A stretch of DNA of 64,000 nucleotides from JAXLXE01 sp046328115. Lineage in GTDB: Bacteria > Chloroflexota > UBA6077 > JACCZL01. Position 1 is the stretch's first letter. Each line of letters starts with the position of its first letter. Both the position numbers and the translations under genes were made by a program. Location: positions 62,001 through 126,000 of the forward strand of contig JAXLXE010000005.1 in assembly GCA_046328115.1 (NCBI GenBank), given 5' to 3'. Below the pieces are notes generated by a model. It was not told where the DNA came from and did no database searches. It was given only the letters and a program-made list of their open reading frames with translations. Of this stretch, positions 56,748 to 64,000 are shown one piece after another.

Positions 56748-56797
56748 TGCGTCTAGGTGTCTATCTGAAAGCGGCTACGCGGTGATCGTGCCCCGGC

Positions 56798-59200
56798 TTA
56801 GACTGGCTGGATCTCGCAGAGATACCCGCGGTGCGAAGCCGTGCCGCTGACCGGGTCGCGGTCTGTGGCTGAGACGAGCAAGTTGAAATTTGAGCCCATG
56901 GGCCCAAACGGATCGTAGCCGGGCGCGCCGGTCTCAGCACACGCCTGCCACCAGCCGTGCGGGCTCACGGCCACGCGGGGGTCTAGCCGATCGTTGAGCC
57001 GCGCACGGGCGCGCACGCTGGCTTGCGGGGTCTCTACGCGCACCCAGTCGCCATCGGCGATCCCCCGAGCCCGAGCGGCCTCCGGGTGCATGTCCACCTC
57101 AGGATCCGGGACGTGGCGGCGGAGGCTGGGCAGGGCGTGATGCTGGGTCTGGCAGAACTGCGCGGACTTGGCGCTGGCCAGGATCAACGGGTAGCGCGCC
57201 GCGAGGTCTGGCCGCGATTCAACGCTGCTGGGCGGCGGTACGAACTCTGGCAACGGCGGGTAGCCATGATCCAGAAACGTCTCGGAATAGAGCTCCGCCT
57301 TGCGTGACGGCGTGGCGAATCCGCGGGGCGCGCCGCTGGCGTCTTGCTCGGCGTACTTGGCGTAGCGCGTCTGCAGGGGCAGGCGCACACCGCCCGGACT
57401 GGCACGTAGCTGCTCCACGGTGACCCCGCTGGGGGCAAGCTGATGGCGGTAGGCAGCGTCGATGTCGCCGCGCCAGAACTGCTCCGATAGGCCCAGGCGA
57501 TCAGCCAGCCCGAAGACGATGTCCGCGTCCGGCCGAGCCTCGCCACGGGGCGCCACCACGGCCTGTCTGAGCTGGATCAGCGACTGAGCCTCCTGGCTGA
57601 TCTCGAACCCAATCTTGAGTCCCTCGCGCTCAAAGGCGGAGGCAACCGGCAGCACAACGTCTGCCATCTCTGCCGTGGGGTTCATGAACAGATCCGCGTG
57701 CGCATAGAAGTCCAGCGCGGCCAGTGCCCGGCGACCGCGGACGGCGTCTGCGTGGGCCAACAGCATATTGGCACCGAAGCCAATGACCACGCGGACGGGA
57801 TAGGGCTTGCCCTCCAGGATCGCGCGGTAGAGATCCTGCGTGCCCACGGAGCCGCCGGCCGCGGGACCAAGCGGGCGCTCGGAGCGCCCCACGGTCGGGG
57901 CGGTTGGGCGTGCTGCCGGCAGGTCCTGGCCTTCGAGCGACGCCGTTGGCGGAGCCGCGAACAGGACATTGCCGCCGGGCTGGTCAAAACAGCCCGTGAG
58001 CGCATAGAGCAGCGACATGGCCCGCGCGGTCTGGGTGACGTTTGCATGGTGCTCGTGGCCGCTGTAGGCGTAGTAGGAGACGGGCCGCGAGTCCCACAGG
58101 AGCCGCGCCGTCTCTTCCAACTGGGCCCGTGGAACCCACGTGATGGACTCCACCGTCTCCGGCGCGTATCGATCGCAGAGCCTTCGATAGAGCTCGAACG
58201 ACGGGTGGCACACAACGTCGCCCTTGGCCGTAGCGACCGTGTACTCGCCCTCCAGCGCGAGGTCGGCGGTGCCGCCCTCGTACGTGCCCGTGCCCGGGTC
58301 ATAGAACACGGTCCGCGCGGCAGCGCGATCCCAGGCCAGGAGCCGACCGTCCTCGGCTAATCCTAGGTCCCGGCCGGTCAGCAAGCGTCCGTTGTCGGCG
58401 CGAACCAGGTGCGGCCCGTTGCTCCACTCGCGAATGAAGTCGCGATCGTACCAGCCGCGTTCGATCATCACGTGCGCCAGGCCCAGAGCCAGCGCGCCGT
58501 CGGTGCCGGGCCGCACCCGCAGCCACACGTCCGCCTTGCTGGCAAGCCCGGCCTGGCGCGGGTCAACCACAATCAGGCGCATGCCGCGCTTGAGCCCGGC
58601 GATCGCGGCCGTTGCGTGCGAGATCCGCGTGGCGCTGGGATTGTAGCCCCACAGGACGAGGACTCCAGTACGCTCGATGTCCGGCATGCCACCGCCGCCG
58701 CTGGTGGCGAGGCTGCCCACGCCAAAGGTGAAACGGGTAGCGCCAGCGCGCCCCCACCCGCAGATGTCGTTGGTGATGCCAGAGTTCGGCGTCCCGAAGG
58801 CCCTGGCCAGGCGCCTGATGAGCGCATTCGCATCACCAACGGCCGTTGTGGAGGGCGATGACAGCGTGAAGGCGACCGCCTCGGGGCCGTGTTCGCGCGC
58901 GGCGCGCTTCATCGCGGCGGCCGTCAGGTCCAACGCCTCCTCCCAGCTTATCCGCTCCCACCCCGGATCTGAGGATCCTTTGGGACGAGTGCGCCGCAGC
59001 GGGTGGGTCAGCCGTTCGGGGTGATAGACAAGCTCGGGCGCGGCGCGGCCCTTGGCGCACAGCGCGCGCCCGGTCGGGTGCTCAGGGTCCGGATCCAGCC
59101 GGACGAGCCGGCCATCCTCCACGGCGGCGATGGCCCCGCAACGGGAGATACAGAGCGCGCAGAACGTGTGCCTACGGCGTGTGTCCGCGTTCTCACTCAT
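56798..59200 (-). CDS. molybdopterin-dependent oxidoreductase, catalytic subunit (DMSO reductase family)
   Basis: 800 aa from ATG 59200. An N-terminal [4Fe-4S] motif (TFCALCISRCG ... ALCAKG, C-x2-C-x3-C-xn-C) leads to the Mo-bisPGD domains: SSPSTTAVGDANAL, NDICGWGRAGATR (Cys candidate for the Mo ligand), LWGYNPSATRISHA, VDPRQAGLASKAD, and a C-terminal molydopterin-binding domain (YPLILASAKSAQFCQTQHH ... RGIADGDWVRVETP). There is no twin-Arg signal, so it is cytoplasmic or carried by a partner. No Fe-S or membrane subunit is adjacent. Substrate unknown; thiosulfate/polysulfide, arsenite and formate-like relatives all share this plan. Confidence 0.9.
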   Translation of the reverse strand: MSENADTRRRHTFCALCISRCGAIAAVEDGRLVRLDPDPEHPTGRALCAKGRAAPELVYHPERLTHPLRRTRPKGSSDPGWERISWEEALDLTAAAMKRAAREHGPEAVAFTLSSPSTTAVGDANALIRRLARAFGTPNSGITNDICGWGRAGATRFTFGVGSLATSGGGGMPDIERTGVLVLWGYNPSATRISHATAAIAGLKRGMRLIVVDPRQAGLASKADVWLRVRPGTDGALALGLAHVMIERGWYDRDFIREWSNGPHLVRADNGRLLTGRDLGLAEDGRLLAWDRAAARTVFYDPGTGTYEGGTADLALEGEYTVATAKGDVVCHPSFELYRRLCDRYAPETVESITWVPRAQLEETARLLWDSRPVSYYAYSGHEHHANVTQTARAMSLLYALTGCFDQPGGNVLFAAPPTASLEGQDLPAARPTAPTVGRSERPLGPAAGGSVGTQDLYRAILEGKPYPVRVVIGFGANMLLAHADAVRGRRALAALDFYAHADLFMNPTAEMADVVLPVASAFEREGLKIGFEISQEAQSLIQLRQAVVAPRGEARPDADIVFGLADRLGLSEQFWRGDIDAAYRHQLAPSGVTVEQLRASPGGVRLPLQTRYAKYAEQDASGAPRGFATPSRKAELYSETFLDHGYPPLPEFVPPPSSVESRPDLAARYPLILASAKSAQFCQTQHHALPSLRRHVPDPEVDMHPEAARARGIADGDWVRVETPQASVRARARLNDRLDPRVAVSPHGWWQACAETGAPGYDPFGPMGSNFNLLVSATDRDPVSGTASHRGYLCEIQPV

Positions 59201-59311
59201 GGCTAGAATCCCCTCTTGCCGGGCCCGGCAATGGCAAGGCGATGGAGCATCGCAAGCCGCGGGCATGCGCTGGTGCATCCCCTGCACACGCAACACCGGG
59301 ATTGTATGCCT

Positions 59312-59342
59312 GGACGGCCGCCGGCTGTGCCGGCGGCCGTCC
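59312..59342. promoter_or_regulatory. 14-bp perfect hairpin upstream of the molybdopterin oxidoreductase gene
   Basis: Arms GGACGGCCGCCGGC and GCCGGCGGCCGTCC around TGT, ~110 bases before the ATG at 59200. On the minus strand TACAAT follows within a few bases, so it could be an operator or attenuator at the promoter. It does not have the multi-helix form of the Moco riboswitch. Confidence 0.45.
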
Positions 59343-59533
59343 GCGCGCAAGATCGGGATGCTGACGGCGGAGGTGAAAATTGACTACCTCGTGGTGCGCG
59401 AGCGTTCGCGCGGCACATTGAGAAAGGATCCACTCAATCCGATAGACTCGCCCAATATCTGTCGGGCGTCCGGTAGGGGGCTTCCACTTGGAGGACACGC
59501 GCGTCAACTGTCAAGCTAAGTGGCAGTTTCAAG

Positions 59534-59622
59534 CTCCAAAAACGACCCATTTTGGCGTATGCAGGCTCCAAATCAGACCCATTTTGGAGTGTACAGACTC
59601 CAAATCAGACCCCTTTTTGGAG
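59534..59622. repeat. three palindromic repeats with 32-bp period before the ATPase gene (candidate operator)
   Basis: Units begin at 59534, 59566 and 59598, exactly 32 bases apart. Each has CTCCAAA at its start, a CAGACCC-like core and TTTTGG(AG) at its end, so each unit is itself an inverted repeat. The third unit lies next to a TACAAT box (59632-59637), where bound protein would block the promoter of the 59677 gene. Three helical turns (32 bp) would place the sites on one face of the DNA. Confidence 0.8.
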
Positions 59623-59676
59623 CCCGCGATCTACAATGCGGTACGATGACGCGGGACAAACGGGTGGAGATGGGGC

Positions 59677-61092
59677 ATGCCTCGCCAGGCGCGCGCGCAG
59701 CTACTGCAGGAGGTCACCAGGGTCAACCCATGGTGGCACGCTGAGCGCTGGGATCAGAGTGATCGCCATCTGGGAGACGTGCGACGCGCACTCTTCGAGC
59801 GGCACCCGGCCACGCTGGACGATGTCCGCCCGCCGAACCTGTACACGCTGCGCGGCCCCCGGCGCGTGGGCAAGAGCACGCTACTCAAGCAGACCGTCCG
59901 GCGGCTGATCGCGGAGGGGATCGATCCGCGGCGCGTGTGCTACTTCCCGGCGGACCTGCTGGCGAGCAATACGGACATCGTGAATCTGTTCCAGGCAGCG
60001 CGGATGCTGTTTCCGGACGTGGGTGACCAGCCGCGGTACTTCCTGATTGACGAGGCCACGTCCATCCAGGACTGGCAGCTTGGGCTGAAGTGGCTGCGGG
60101 ATAACACACCGGTGGGCCAGGACTGCGTGGTGATCACGGGCTCCAGCGCCCGCGACATCGCGGCGGGGACGGTGCACCTGGCGGGCAGGCGTGGGCCGGA
60201 AGCGGGGCTGGACCGGCTGCTGCTGCCACTCTCGTTCGGCGAATTCACGCGGTTCGCGGGAGTAGCGGTACCCAACCCGCCAACGCTGCCGTTCGAGGCA
60301 TTCTACGCGGCGGAGGGGCGGGCAGCGTGCCAGGAGGCGCTGGTGCACCTGGGGGCGCTGGTGGATGCATTCGAGGCGTACCTCCTGGTGGGCGGATTTC
60401 CCCAGGCGGTGGCGGACTTCCGCCGATCTGGGAGTGTCTCGCCGGGGTTCATCCGCGATCTGTGGGACGTACTGCAGTCTGATCTCATGGCGGCTGGACT
60501 GACGCAGCCGGAGCAGGGACTGCGGCTGCTGGAGCGCCTGGCGGCAAGCCTGACCGGGCCAATCGTGCTGCGGGAGCTGGCGGAAGCCCTGGGCGTGGCA
60601 CATACCACGGCGGGCGCTTGGCTCAACGCCCTGGCGCAGTCCTACCTGCTGCTCCTGGTGTTCCCGGAGTCTGGCGGTAGACCAGACACCCGTCGGCAGC
60701 GGAAGGCGTATCCAGTGGATCCCCTGGTGATCCGGGTGGCATCGCATCGGCTTGCGTCAGACCGCGAGGTACCGCTGAGCCAGATGGCGGAGGCAGCGAT
60801 CGGCACGGCGATCTTCCGCTCGCTGGAGGAGCACCAGACGGACCGCTTCGAACGGCCGAGCCGACTGTTCTTCTACCGGACGTCTAGCGGCGGTGAAGTG
60901 GACTTCATGGTCCAGCCTGGCCGAAGAGCGGTGGAGTCCAAGTACGTGGACTCGCCGACCACGCGGGAGAGCCGGGCCATGGTGGCGAACTTCGACGGCG
61001 GGCTGCTGCTCACACGCGCAGCGGTGGATCTGGACCCACGGGTCACCATCATCCCCGCCTCGATCTTCTGCTGGCTGCTGCGCCAGGGTTGA
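59677..61092 (+). CDS. AAA_14/DUF4143-type ATPase
   Basis: 471 aa. Walker A LRGPRRVGKSTLLKQ, Walker B RYFLIDEATSIQDW, sensor VVITGSSARDI, then LPLSFGEFTRFAG and the DUF4143-like C-terminal part with a winged helix (LRELAEALGVAHTTAGAWLN) and a PD-(D/E)xK-like pattern (GGEVDFMVQPG ... AVESKY). The family is widespread, often multi-copy, and linked to mobile DNA or abortive defence; its substrate is not established. ATG 59677 has GGAG seven bases before it. The three 32-bp-period repeats immediately upstream may be bound by its own winged helix. A dead relative is at 5076-5483. Confidence 0.87.
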   Translation: MPRQARAQLLQEVTRVNPWWHAERWDQSDRHLGDVRRALFERHPATLDDVRPPNLYTLRGPRRVGKSTLLKQTVRRLIAEGIDPRRVCYFPADLLASNTDIVNLFQAARMLFPDVGDQPRYFLIDEATSIQDWQLGLKWLRDNTPVGQDCVVITGSSARDIAAGTVHLAGRRGPEAGLDRLLLPLSFGEFTRFAGVAVPNPPTLPFEAFYAAEGRAACQEALVHLGALVDAFEAYLLVGGFPQAVADFRRSGSVSPGFIRDLWDVLQSDLMAAGLTQPEQGLRLLERLAASLTGPIVLRELAEALGVAHTTAGAWLNALAQSYLLLLVFPESGGRPDTRRQRKAYPVDPLVIRVASHRLASDREVPLSQMAEAAIGTAIFRSLEEHQTDRFERPSRLFFYRTSSGGEVDFMVQPGRRAVESKYVDSPTTRESRAMVANFDGGLLLTRAAVDLDPRVTIIPASIFCWLLRQG

Positions 61093-61398
61093 TCGGCGCC
61101 ACACCACTCACCCCCTCGCCTCGGCCCAACCCGCGACCCCACCCCGTCGTCTTCGCGAACGCGGAGACCCATACTTGCCAACACGCGGCGGCGCCGAATG
61201 CGCTAGATCAACTCTTCACCACATGCCGCCCGGAGTGCCGCCGCTCCCGGACGGAGTTGGTGCGGAGGTCGGGCGGGCATAGGGTCGCGCTGCGCGCGAT
61301 GCCGTCGAGACGACGGCGGTCCCAGGGCCTGGCGTGTAACCCGGCGCGCTGGTCGGCCGGTATGGGTGCCCGCTTCCGCGAGCATGGCAGGTGCGGTT

Positions 61399-61424
61399 GG
61401 GCCGCCCGTTCGAACGGGCGGCCC
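61399..61424. terminator. hairpin after the MR/MLE gene
   Basis: Arms GGGCCGCCCGTTC and GAACGGGCGGCCC meet with no loop base between them (13 of 13, so in practice a 4-base loop). It sits seven bases after the minus-strand stop of the MR/MLE gene. No T tract. The remaining ~300 bases up to the ATPase stop show no gene. Confidence 0.55.
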
Positions 61425-61430
61425 TCGGTG

Positions 61431-62528
61431 TCAGCGGAGCACGCCGATCTTGTTACGCTCGATCAGCGGCCAGTCTATCTCGTAGCCCAACCCCGGACCC
61501 GTCGGCGCGTGGACGTTCCCCTCGCGATCCACCTCGATGTCGTTGACCACGGCGTACTTCTGGGCCGCGTCTGGCTGGAGCACCTCGAAGTAGTCGCAGT
61601 TCGGGATGGCCATGGTGATGTGCAAGTTGGCCACGTTGTTCAGCGAGTTGCCGCCGTGGTGGATCTCGCACTTCATGCGGAACGCCTCCGCGGCGTGGGC
61701 GATCTTCACCATCGGTGTGATCCCCGCCTTCACTGCCACGTCGCCACGAAGCATGTCCGTGGCCTTCTCGGTGATCCAGGGCGTGTAGCCGTACAGGCCG
61801 CCGGGGGCGTACTCGGTGGCCAGGATCGGGATGTGGAGGCGCTGCTTGAGCTTGACGTAGTTGTAGACGTCGCTCTCCTCCAGCGGGTCCTCATACCAGA
61901 AGTAGCCCATCTCCTGGATGGCCAGGCCCACGCGGACGGCGTCCTCGTAGCCGTACGACCACATGGAGTCCAGCATGAGCACCATGGAGTCGCCGATGGC
62001 CTGCTTGACGGCGGCGCAGATGGCGATGTCCGCTTTGGCCTGGCCCTGGGGGTGGATCTTGTAGGCGGTCCAGCCCTTCTCGCGGAAGCTGAGCGCCTCG
62101 TCTACGTAGGCCTGGGGGTTGGGCAGCACGGCGGAAGAGGCGTACGCCGGGACCTTGTGACGGACGGTGCCCAGCAGGCGGTGGATGGGCAGGCTGGCGG
62201 CCTTGCCGGCGATGTCCCACAGCGCCACGTCGATGCTGCAGATGGATTTGGCGTCCATCTGCCGCCGCTGGGTCCACATGCGCTCCCAGATGGCGCCGAT
62301 GTCCAGCGGGTCCCTGCCCATCACCATGGGCTTGAGGCGGCCGATGACCTCGTGGGCCATCTCGTCCACGCCCTTGCTGACGGTGCCCAGGAAGGAGTGG
62401 CCCTGGAGGCCCTCATCTGTGGAGACGGTGACCACGCCCATCTGGCGGGTGCCGCCGCCTGCCGTGTGGTAGGTGACCTGCGGTGCGTCCCAGCGGTGGA
62501 CGGTGATCGCGACATCGGTGATCTTCAT
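61431..62528 (-). CDS. enolase-superfamily (MR/MLE) enzyme, fourth copy
   Basis: 365 aa, start fixed by GGAGG five bases before ATG 62528. Barrel motifs: TAYKIHPQGQ on strand 2 (KxH), ligands in VLMLDSMWSYGYED, FWYEDPLEE and ILATEYAPGG, then VAVKAGITPM and the strand-7 His region EIHHGGNSLNN. It differs from the other three copies in length and at KxH, so it probably acts on a different hydroxy acid. The promoter just upstream is one of the best in the window, suggesting steady expression. It is transcribed alone, with a hairpin after the stop. Confidence 0.88.
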   Translation of the reverse strand: MKITDVAITVHRWDAPQVTYHTAGGGTRQMGVVTVSTDEGLQGHSFLGTVSKGVDEMAHEVIGRLKPMVMGRDPLDIGAIWERMWTQRRQMDAKSICSIDVALWDIAGKAASLPIHRLLGTVRHKVPAYASSAVLPNPQAYVDEALSFREKGWTAYKIHPQGQAKADIAICAAVKQAIGDSMVLMLDSMWSYGYEDAVRVGLAIQEMGYFWYEDPLEESDVYNYVKLKQRLHIPILATEYAPGGLYGYTPWITEKATDMLRGDVAVKAGITPMVKIAHAAEAFRMKCEIHHGGNSLNNVANLHITMAIPNCDYFEVLQPDAAQKYAVVNDIEVDREGNVHAPTGPGLGYEIDWPLIERNKIGVLR

Positions 62529-62545
62529 GGTGACCTCCGAGGGCG

Positions 62546-62574
62546 ATTCTGGTGCGCGGGCGCCGGGCTGTCAA
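62546..62574 (-). promoter_or_regulatory. promoter of the fourth MR/MLE gene
   Basis: Minus strand TTGACA (plus 62569-62574), 17-base spacer, CAGAAT (plus 62546-62551). The transcript would start near 62539 and place GGAGG right after the 5' end, before ATG 62528. Confidence 0.6.
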
Positions 62575-62598
62575 CTGCCGGCGCCCGCACACTAGCGC

Positions 62599-64000
62599 TC
62601 AGTGCTCGGATTGAGCCACCAGGGTGAAGCCGCCAACCACGGCGCCGGCAGCGGAGTACTGGAGCAGTGCCCACTTGCCGGCCCGCGGTCGGGGCTCGAT
62701 CAACGCGACGATCGGCAGCGGGCTGGTGGGGGAAAGCTCCAGGCCGCGCAGCCACACGCCCGTCCGGGCCGGGCGGAAGGCGGTGTCCAGACTGAGCCGG
62801 CTGGACAGGCCGGAGTCTTGCTGGATCAAGCGGTCGATCTCGGCGCGATGCTCGACGGAGATGGGCACGCGCCGCGCATTTGCCTGGGTGGCGATCATCG
62901 CGGCCGGCTTCGCCAGGACCAGGCCGACGATCATGCCGGTAGGGCTGGAGTCGATGCCGAGCAAGGCGCGCTCGCCCTGGGTCCGGCCCCACAGGTTGAG
63001 TCGGACGGCCAGCGAGCGCGGCCCGCTGGCGGCCGGCGGATTGACGATGTGGAGGTTCTTGAGCGCGGCCTTCTTCTGATTGAGCACCAGCGTGGCCACG
63101 GCCACGTCCGACGCGGCAATGGAGTCGTTCTCCGCGGTGATGATGGCCAGTAGGCAGGTGTGGTCGGCCGCGTTCACGGGCACGGCCCACTCGACGCCGG
63201 CGATCTGGGATCGGCCGGGGTCGATGCGCTGGATGGTGACGGCCGGACCCACCGGCTGCCACGGCGAGCCTAGCGGCAGCACATTGGCCGGGAATCCGCT
63301 CCAGAAGCCGCTGGGGAGCGGCGGGAGGCCGAGCGACGCGTTGGCGTAGAAGCAGCGCACGGCCACCTGCATGGCTGGATTGGTGCCGCGGTTGTGCACC
63401 TGGACGAACACGCGAGACGTTCGGCCGCGCTGGGGGTTCTCATGGATCAGCCCGCTGAAGAAGACGCCGTGGTCGTCCTCGAACAGCTCAAAGTCGATAT
63501 CCGAGATGTTGGGGCGCTGGAAGCTGGGCGCGTCGACTTTGACGTCCGCGCTCTCCCACCACCAGGTCTGGCTGCCTGGCTGGAAGGGGCTGGCGACGCC
63601 GGAGGGCGAGGGGAACGCACGGCCGGTGTCCACGGCGCTGTCGCGCAGGTACACCTCCACGCTGGGGATGGTGACCGCGTCCGCGGCGATCTCCCAGACG
63701 CCGCGGCTCTGGGTGCCGGCGCGGAGCAGGCGGGACGCGCCGTGGAACACCAGGTCCTTCACGAGCGCGTTGGGCAGGCCGTTGCTGTAGGAGGTCCAGG
63801 TGGCGCCGTTATCGGTAGAGCGGTAGACGCCAACGTCCATCCCCACGAAGACGTGGTCCGAATTGGCCGGATCCACCACCACCGCGTTGCCCGCTATTGC
63901 AGGAAGCGCCCCGCTGACGTCGGTCCAGGCCTGGCCGCCATTCGCCGATCTGTAGACGTGGCCGCCACCGGCGATGGTGGAGATGGTGGCCCAGACACGG
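62599..64000 (-). CDS. BNR/Asp-box beta-propeller protein, N-terminus cut by window
   Basis: At least 466 codons, open to the right edge. The visible N-terminal part has propeller repeats: HVYRSANGGQAWTDVSGALP and VGVYRSTDNGATWTSYSNGL (Asp-box S-x-D-x-G-x-T-W), with MDVGVYR and RAGTQSRGVWEI. The C-terminal ~330 residues hold two beta-sandwich-like regions (VFVQVHNRGTNPAMQVAV is CARDB-like) and end TLVAQSEH. Such proteins are usually secreted glycan or protein binders, or sialidase-like; the true start and signal lie beyond base 64000. Confidence 0.75.
   Translation of the reverse strand, partial: RVWATISTIAGGGHVYRSANGGQAWTDVSGALPAIAGNAVVVDPANSDHVFVGMDVGVYRSTDNGATWTSYSNGLPNALVKDLVFHGASRLLRAGTQSRGVWEIAADAVTIPSVEVYLRDSAVDTGRAFPSPSGVASPFQPGSQTWWWESADVKVDAPSFQRPNISDIDFELFEDDHGVFFSGLIHENPQRGRTSRVFVQVHNRGTNPAMQVAVRCFYANASLGLPPLPSGFWSGFPANVLPLGSPWQPVGPAVTIQRIDPGRSQIAGVEWAVPVNAADHTCLLAIITAENDSIAASDVAVATLVLNQKKAALKNLHIVNPPAASGPRSLAVRLNLWGRTQGERALLGIDSSPTGMIVGLVLAKPAAMIATQANARRVPISVEHRAEIDRLIQQDSGLSSRLSLDTAFRPARTGVWLRGLELSPTSPLPIVALIEPRPRAGKWALLQYSAAGAVVGGFTLVAQSEH

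Noticed and set aside
59300..59345. Moco riboswitch before the molybdopterin oxidoreductase
   Set aside because: Only one simple hairpin; the multi-helix aptamer layout is absent.
59534..59622. CRISPR array
   Set aside because: Only three units, 7-8-base gaps of no spacer character, no cas genes.
61089..62627. 512-codon plus-strand open frame
   Set aside because: Antisense to the fourth MR/MLE gene; Asp/His/Val-rich with no recognisable motif.

Overview
This is high-GC bacterial chromosomal DNA with densely packed genes and frequent GTG/TTG starts. The gene content points to a member of the Chloroflexota, perhaps near Thermomicrobia or SAR202-like Dehalococcoidia. The clues are several enolase-superfamily (MR/MLE) paralogues, an F420/flavin luciferase-like oxidoreductase, large STAND ATPases with LuxR tails, a glycosyltransferase ending in a PA14-like domain, and conserved but unnamed secreted proteins of a kind I associate with that phylum. 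This placement is inference: there is no rRNA or ribosomal protein gene in the window. I saw no tRNA gene, CRISPR array or intact transposase.

Layout. 1-3.1 kb: one uninterrupted minus-strand frame joins a DUF3987-like protein, an (RPESP)n minisatellite linker and a serine hydrolase. 3.2-8.1 kb: a PPOX-family flavoprotein, two secreted proteins that share the same unnamed N-terminal domain, an AAA/DUF4143 ATPase relic and an alpha/beta hydrolase. 8.3-13.8 kb: clpB, a damaged Rieske gene, a short-chain dehydrogenase and an amidohydrolase. 13.4-21.2 kb: two paralogous STAND/LuxR regulators with a secreted protein between them. A ~390-bp direct repeat (the amidohydrolase 3' end) bounds this block, and it ends in a methyltransferase relic. 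21.3-29.3 kb: sugar-acid type metabolism (three MR/MLE enzymes, an NAD-dependent epimerase) with a membrane glycosyltransferase/SGNH hydrolase pair and a TfoX-like protein. 29.4-33.3 kb: a defence-like island with parD under a perfect palindrome, a frameshifted parE and a NACHT NTPase.

33.3-46.5 kb: a second SGNH hydrolase, a large Calx-beta surface protein broken by one base in a G tract, an MFS transporter, a GGDEF/EAL sensor, an S51 peptidase, a HAD hydrolase, a secreted phosphoesterase and an uncharacterised secreted protein. 46.5-56.7 kb: an overlapping ParA-ParB pair, a GAF protein with a possible H-box but no kinase domain, a luciferase-like oxidoreductase, an SMP-30 lactonase, DoxX, an SH3 protein, an antibiotic-kinase-like protein, a phosphoglycerate-mutase-like phosphatase, a DhaL-like protein and a low-complexity secreted protein. 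56.8-64 kb: a molybdopterin oxidoreductase, an AAA/DUF4143 ATPase preceded by three 32-bp-period palindromic repeats, a fourth MR/MLE enzyme and a BNR-propeller protein cut by the window end.

The metabolic theme is turnover of sugar acids or other carboxylates (MR/MLE dehydratases/racemases, lactonase, dehydrogenase/epimerase) in an organism that also invests in secreted hydrolases and surface proteins. The accessory theme is STAND NTPases (two LuxR-type, one NACHT) lying beside decaying genes. At least six loci carry visible lesions, so part of the window is in decay or the assembly contains indels.
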